A DNA stretch of 64,000 nt from Bugulina stolonifera. Lineage: Eukaryota; Bryozoa; Gymnolaemata; Cheilostomatida; Bugulidae. The stretch covers positions 13,575,001-13,639,000 of the forward strand of contig OW285196.1 of the NCBI GenBank assembly GCA_935421135.1, written 5' to 3'. The first letter of the stretch is position 1. The number at the start of each line of letters is the position of its first letter. The notes below the pieces were generated by a model. The model made no database searches. It saw only the letters and a program-made list of their open reading frames with translations, and was not told the origin of the DNA. A program made the translations under genes and the position numbers. Shown piece by piece: positions 58,331-64,000 of this stretch.

Positions 58331-60639
58331 CTATTACATAAAATAAGACTATCTTCTCATGATTTTAAAAACCTTTCTCTAACCAGTCAGTCAGTAAAGC
58401 TTGAGCTCTATCTGCAAGTATTTGTGAACATTGTGCACCGCGTATCCAGTAGCCAAATTTTTTTTTGGGGGAGGGGGGTCGTGGGTAGTCCCCCTACCAT
58501 AAATTCTAGAGGGTCTCTCAGACTGATAGACCCCCTACAGATTACTATAATAATAATAATACTAACTGGACCATATTTTACCTTAAGATCTTGGACCATA
58601 TTTTAACCTGAAGTTCTTGGATTTTGCACCATTTCGGTGTCTAATTTTGATAAAGTTTCCAATTGGCTGCGCGCACCGTTCAGGTGCTTCGCGCCCTCAA
58701 GTGATTATGTCTGCTACCCTAAAGACCCACCTCTTTTGTTCGACTTTGAGAACTGCGGGTATCACAATAAAATTGTCAATAACCTGTGAGCAGAAGTTAT
58801 ATGAATGGTCCATCGTTGCTAATAATGTCTGTTGTATTTGACAAAAGTGGCTACAGGTACACATTCGTATGATACAGGTAAACCAACAACCGGCATTCTA
58901 ATATTATATGCTCTAAGTATGTACAACATAATGACAGACAAGAAAGAGATGAATCATGCATTCAGACCAAAAGTATTCCATCTAAATGTATTTACATATA
59001 CTGAAGTTAGTAAACTATATGTCTATTTTATACATAACACAGTCTATTCACACTTGCTTGTATAACCCACTTACCATGACAGTTGATCATTCCACAGGAT
59101 AGGTAACCTATTAGGTGTAGTCAAATATCTTACTGCAATATTAAAATTATTCAACTGTATTTAGTTATTTAATAACCTTATCATACATTCCAAACAGCAA
59201 TATTGTATCGAAGTTATATTATGGTACTGACATGTACAATGCATAATATTCTTGATAGCCAAGCTTTGTATATGCATTGTGCTTAATTATACCAGCATCT
59301 ACATGTACATTATTGTATGTGCTATATCCCAATGTTTATTAAATTACTTTGATTTTGCTACCCTTAAGTTGGGAGTTACCTTCTCTTTTATGAATATTAT
59401 TATCAAACTATTGAAAGTCGTCCTCTCAATTAGCACACCTAGCCTGAGTTCCAAGCACTGTGCATGAAGATGGAGGAGGTGATAAAAAGGTGCAGAATGT
59501 GGACTGAAGCTCCTTCTGCCCCCCTCGCCCCAACCTCTACCAAGTGGATACATAGTTTGCAGACCTAACATAATTATACACCTGTTGTGAAATTTTGGGT
59601 ATTACTTCATTTTTATCACTCAATATTTAGTGCTGTATACATTTTAGTTTATCAAACTACTCTGGTAGTAGAATATTCATAAATACAATTACAGTGTAGT
59701 AACAGCTACTTAGAGTCATCAGATAAAAGTAAGAATCAGTTTTACATCAAGTGAGTTGTAGATTCGCAATCATATAGAAACAACATTTTCATCTTCATTA
59801 TTCACTCATGCATGTATGTTCCACACGCATACATATTATTAAAGTTGAAATTTCTGGCATATACAGTAAGTTGTGGATCTTGTAATAATCGCTGTTGCAT
59901 TTATTATTTATGTAAAAAATAATATTATTGTAATGAAAATCTACAATTTAGTGTATAACACTACACAATTATGAAAAAATAAAATAATATTATTAAAATG
60001 TAACAAAAGGCACCATGTTGTTTCTTGTACCAATTTTTATTTTATAATAAACTAAATTACAAAAATTGTCATAGCCATCTACTGCTCATTCAAATGCAGT
60101 AAATGTTGTATTGTAGTAGCAATGGCGGAACAGATCAACTTCGATCATTTACTCTAAATAATGGCAACAGCATTAGAACCATGAGTAAAGGTTCAGATCA
60201 GAGTTATTCATAATAAATTCTTCATAGCTGGTGTTTTTTTTATTTATGTAGTAGGAGGGTCACAGGCAACAAATAGTAGTAACTAGTAACAGTTTGTATT
60301 CAGTTGGCTCTACAACATTCAGTATGTTAAATGTTATAATTATAATATTATATTATGTTGTAATTCTATAATATAATTGTGTAATGTAAATTTTCATTAT
60401 ATTTATTCAAAACGACAACACCATTTTGATTTAATTGATAACGCAATATAATTACGTGTAATTACCAATTGCAGAAATTGTGAAAGGAGAAAAATGTTAC
60501 GAAATTGCTACTATTAAATTTTTTTTACTCTCCAACATAATTTTATTATTGGATATGCTACACTTACGTGCAATACCAAAAACACTTTGTTCAAATTCCA
60601 TCTAACATAAAAGCACAGCATTTGATTCTTCTGGCCTGT
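58331..60639. other. Intergenic or 5' region of TMEM272-like copy A, no exon identified
   Basis: A G-run stretch (58,456-58,480) and a duplicated GGACCATATTTTA block (58,568 and 58,593) are the only structure. The rest, 59,000-60,600, is very AT-rich. A missing first exon of copy A could lie here, but I cannot support one. Confidence 0.4.
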
Positions 60640-62673
60640 TTATCTGGTAGTCCTTCTGGACTGGACCTGGTCGGAGCAGCAATAAACTCCACACATCATG
60701 ATAGCAAAGATGATGAAGGCGATAACAAATATACCAAGTGTTGACCACATGGCGATGATCATCCAATAGGTGAACTGATACATGACGTTCGCACAATAAC
60801 GGCCAGACACAGCTATAGTTCTGTCGAAACAATCTGTAGTAGAACGTCTATCACAGGGCACCATACCATACACCCAAACATTTCCTACAATATGGTTTAA
60901 GTTTTTAGCTATAGAAATAATTAACAAAGAAAAAATAGCCATTTCTCAAGACTGCTACTTTTTGCAAGAATATGTCATCAACTTGGCTTTATCTTGTCTT
61001 CAATACAGAGCATGCAATCTCAAAGCAATACAAAATTCTTGGATTGCCGTTATATCCATGTAGTTGTTTGCAGTTTACTCCGAGTCAAAGTCAGCAGAAC
61101 TCCAAATTCTTATCGAATTTTCCACAGCTATATAGAAATAGAATACTTTTTTTAAGTTCAAGTTGCCGAAATTGGTAGGAAATTGCTGCACTTGACTTCA
61201 CTACTGTTTGATCTTCCAGTTAGAATTTTTCTTTTGTGTCGATGAAGTTTGGAGTATAATAGCAAAGTTTTCTTACCGCAGATAAACCAACCAATCAGGA
61301 AGAGAATTAGTAGCAGGTTGATAATCGGATGAATTATCGGTCTGGTCTCCGTAGCTGCGGCCGCTCTGACTACAAAATTATTTACTGTTTAGAAAGCTAA
61401 ACATAAAAGGGGCTGAGCAAGTACGAAAGTTTCCACATTAAATAGTTTGAAGCAAAAACTAACAGGGTGTTAACACATTCAAGTAAAGGCTATTTATATG
61501 AATAAATAAATGCTTTAGTATTACCGACTTTTATGAATAAATCTTCCGTAGAGAATAGAAAATCCCAGAACGACACTGAAGCATCCATTAACTATCAGGT
61601 ATATCGGAATGTATCTCTGGGCGGGGCAATCATTTAGATATACAATACCTGTGAAACAAAGCAATAACTATACATTGTAGGATACTTTTAACTCTGTGAT
61701 TAACTTAACGGATATACATGTACATGTACACACATGTACATGTACATGTACATGTACACACATGTACATGTACATGATTTTTGTTACATATTTTGCAACA
61801 ATCGGCACAAAAACAATGTACATGTATTTGTTGGCTTTCAATGTACATGGTACAGTGTACATTGTAGGCCTGTTACATGTATGACAGTGTATAAAACAAT
61901 AATGTATTGAACATGTTGTCTAATTGATAAACACATTTTCTACTTATTAACTGATGTCATTAGAATGAATTAGAGTATTACAATATAAGACTAGGTTAAT
62001 GCTACATCTAGTACCTCCCCAATTAGACCACATTGTGCTATAATTTAATCTTATGGAAAAACAAATAAAGTTGTTCTAAGATATCATATATGCAATGCAA
62101 CAAGCTTCAAAATACTTTGATCGTTATGTATGGTAGAACAATTGACCAAGTACGGTAATTCCAAATGATTATTTTATGCAAGTAATCAAAATAGACAGCA
62201 CGATGCCGAGCTGCATGCATATACCTATCGATAGCCCAGTGATAGGCAGAGCCAGGCCCCAAGTGAGCCACAAGAAAAAGAAGATGACTGTCGTGACAGC
62301 GAAGTCAGACATCTTGTTACAGCATCCAATAGAAGCATTTTTTGTGTAATCGAGTACTCCACTAGACCTGAACTTCTCCTCCCTCAGCTCCTCCATGACG
62401 GTGTTAGTATAGCGCATTGGAACTGCAAGAAAATAAGTAGAGGTAGCGTTGCATGAGCACATCTGCGTGCATATTGAAGTGTGAAGTAAAAGCCTTGAGG
62501 TACTGGTACTGATACAATGAGAAATAAATCCGAATGCTACCTCTAATTAAGAACAATGAGTGAAGATAAGTAAAACGAAATAATAGTGTGGTTCCACAAA
62601 CTGGATTGCTGCAAACAGGTTTTACTACTGTACCATTGATCTACAGAGCATACCCACCATTCTGGTTCGCCAT
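60640..62673 (-). CDS. TMEM272-like four-pass membrane protein, copy B
   Basis: Five exons, 62673-62658, 62422-62225, 61648-61525, 61365-61277 and 60884-60640, join in phase to give 223 aa. A 16-nt first coding exon (ATGGCG...AATG) splices to give MANQNVPMRYTN. Membrane segments: TTVIFFFLWLTWGLALP, YIPIYLIVNGCFSVVLGF, PIINLLLILFLIGWFIC and TLGIFVIAFIIFAIMM. The motif YLNDCPAQRYIPIYLIV and the following FICGNVWVYG are characteristic of TMEM272-like proteins. The exon 4 acceptor must be GTAGTCAG, 4 bases downstream of another AG, to keep the frame. The three 3' introns sit at the same positions as in copy A, so the genes arose by tandem duplication, though sequence identity is now low. Confidence 0.85.
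61718..61776. repeat. ACATGT microsatellite in the copy B intron
   Basis: ACATGTACATGTACAC followed by further ACATGT units. The hexamer is its own reverse complement, so the run is fully self-complementary. The same word is frequent as single copies throughout the window. Confidence 0.9.
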
Positions 62674-63900
62674 GGTACTGGATGCATGTGAATTCACGGC
62701 AATAGATAAGCCTCGTCAGCCTTAGCCTCTCCTTCGAACTAATGACTGAAGCTCTGCAGTTTAAAATTTGCATCACAGCAGTTGAGCATAATGTTATGGC
62801 TTGAAGCTTGTTCTAAATCTGTGTTTTCTAGCGTTTGCAACTGAGTGTGTATGGTACCAGCAGAGAGGATTATATGAAATAGCATTATGATAAACAGCAG
62901 AACGTTGTGGTAACCATAGTTACGCGTGACATACGATGTAGTTTATATACATATCTAGATAGCGTAAGATTGACTGCGAATATCGTCAGATTGGAAGTAG
63001 ACTTAGTTTTACTGCCGATGATCAGCCTTAGATGGGGACTGGGAAGATACGCCCCTATGGTATTTGAAACCAATTTCTTGGTGTAGCATTTGAACACTAT
63101 AACTTCTGAACTGCAGCTGTTAACTCATCCAGTGATTAACGGTTCGAAACACAGCCAATCCCAAATTAAAGTACAATGGAACTTAGGCTAGGAATATTCA
63201 ATAGTTCGGACAGAACGAATCTCACATCATTAAGTTTCACTTTATCAAATACCAAATTGTTCACAGTGAAGTGGAGTGGTCGAGGTAATTGGGTTGGGGT
63301 TAAACAAAGAAGACAACTTCCTCTTTCTCAACTTTTAAAAGACTACAAGGCTGTCCCGTTAACCATCAAATCCTGCACCCACTTCAATATTTCAAAATTA
63401 TTTTTTATACGGTGAGAAAGAAGAGCTTTATGGTCAGACTTTATACTGATTTCTGATTTGCTGAACTGTTTAGCAAATGCTAACAAGAGAGATAACTATG
63501 ACCGCTATTCTCTAGATTAAAAAATAGTTTTAAAACATGATTTGAGACACTTCTTGTCACTTATGAGACTTACATGACAATTTTATTTGACATTTGCATT
63601 AGAAACATATCATATATTTGCAAGAAATACAAACACAAAATATAATTACTGTGAAGTTTACCATAAAACTTTGAGTTCACATCAAACAAACAAAGTATCA
63701 CCTCCAGAACATGCACAAACAAAATATTGCTTACAGGAACTCTCTGAGTAAAAATAGTGAAGTCTGTGTGTTGCAGACATTTTTCGATGCCTGCGGTTCT
63801 GAAAAACAATCTCACACACACGTTCGTACAGGTGAACTTTATATTATAAAGCTATTATTTTACACTGTCTCAGCTAAAACTTGCTTCTACATATAGGTCA
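62674..63900. other. Right-hand intergenic region, nothing recognised
   Basis: No coding exon or element that I can support. Short frames here have low-complexity translations. Confidence 0.45.
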
Positions 63901-63927
63901 GCACACTACTTCTGTCAGCACAACATC

Positions 63928-64000
63928 TAGGTCAACACTATATCTAGGTCAACACTATATCTAGGTCAACACTATATCTAGGTCAGCACTACCTATAGGT
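63928..64000 (+). repeat. 17-bp minisatellite, cut by the window end
   Basis: CTAGGTCAACACTATAT is repeated about four times, with GTCAGCAC variants at both sides. The array probably continues past 64,000. Confidence 0.85.

Overview
This is a eukaryotic, intron-rich, AT-rich window, most likely from an early-branching metazoan; a demosponge is my best guess. That guess rests on the compact animal genes with short introns, the protein with very many near-identical kinesin-light-chain-type TPRs, and the mix of hAT, non-LTR and foldback repeats. It is an inference, because no marker in the window fixes the taxon.

Layout. Bases 1-11,000 are gene-poor and rich in repeats: palindromic foldback elements, a 29-bp minisatellite interrupted by a reverse-transcriptase fragment, and a complete non-autonomous hAT element with an 8-bp target-site duplication. 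Bases 11,101-16,829 (+) hold a two-exon gene for a nucleotidyltransferase-like/TPR protein of 1339 aa. Bases 19,603-36,615 (-) hold the complete exocyst subunit EXOC1/Sec3 gene. I could join 23 coding exons in phase to give 880 aa, ending in the conserved Sec3 C terminus. Its introns carry five minisatellite arrays, and two of these start exactly at a 5' splice site. Bases 37,569-40,275 (+) hold a divergently transcribed six-exon gene of unknown function (274 aa, with a 22-nt microexon). Bases 43,686-44,954 (+) encode a 108-aa single-pass membrane protein. Just downstream, 45,158-55,945 (+) is the complete 17-exon SLX4 gene (1370 aa; UBZ finger, BTB, SUMO-interacting motifs, SAP, C-terminal SLX1-binding region). 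Two tandem paralogous four-TM genes of the TMEM272-like type follow on the minus strand (56,581-58,330 and 60,640-62,673).

The housekeeping genes serve separate cell functions (exocytosis tethering, structure-specific nuclease scaffolding) and nothing suggests they form one pathway. The most unusual signal is that tandem arrays sit at intron edges in three different genes. The clearest case is a run of 28 20-bp units at the exon 18/intron 18 junction of EXOC1, most of which copy the 5' splice site. The TPR gene shows the same tendency inside coding sequence: ten 132-bp units that are almost identical and partly organised as 264-bp dimers.
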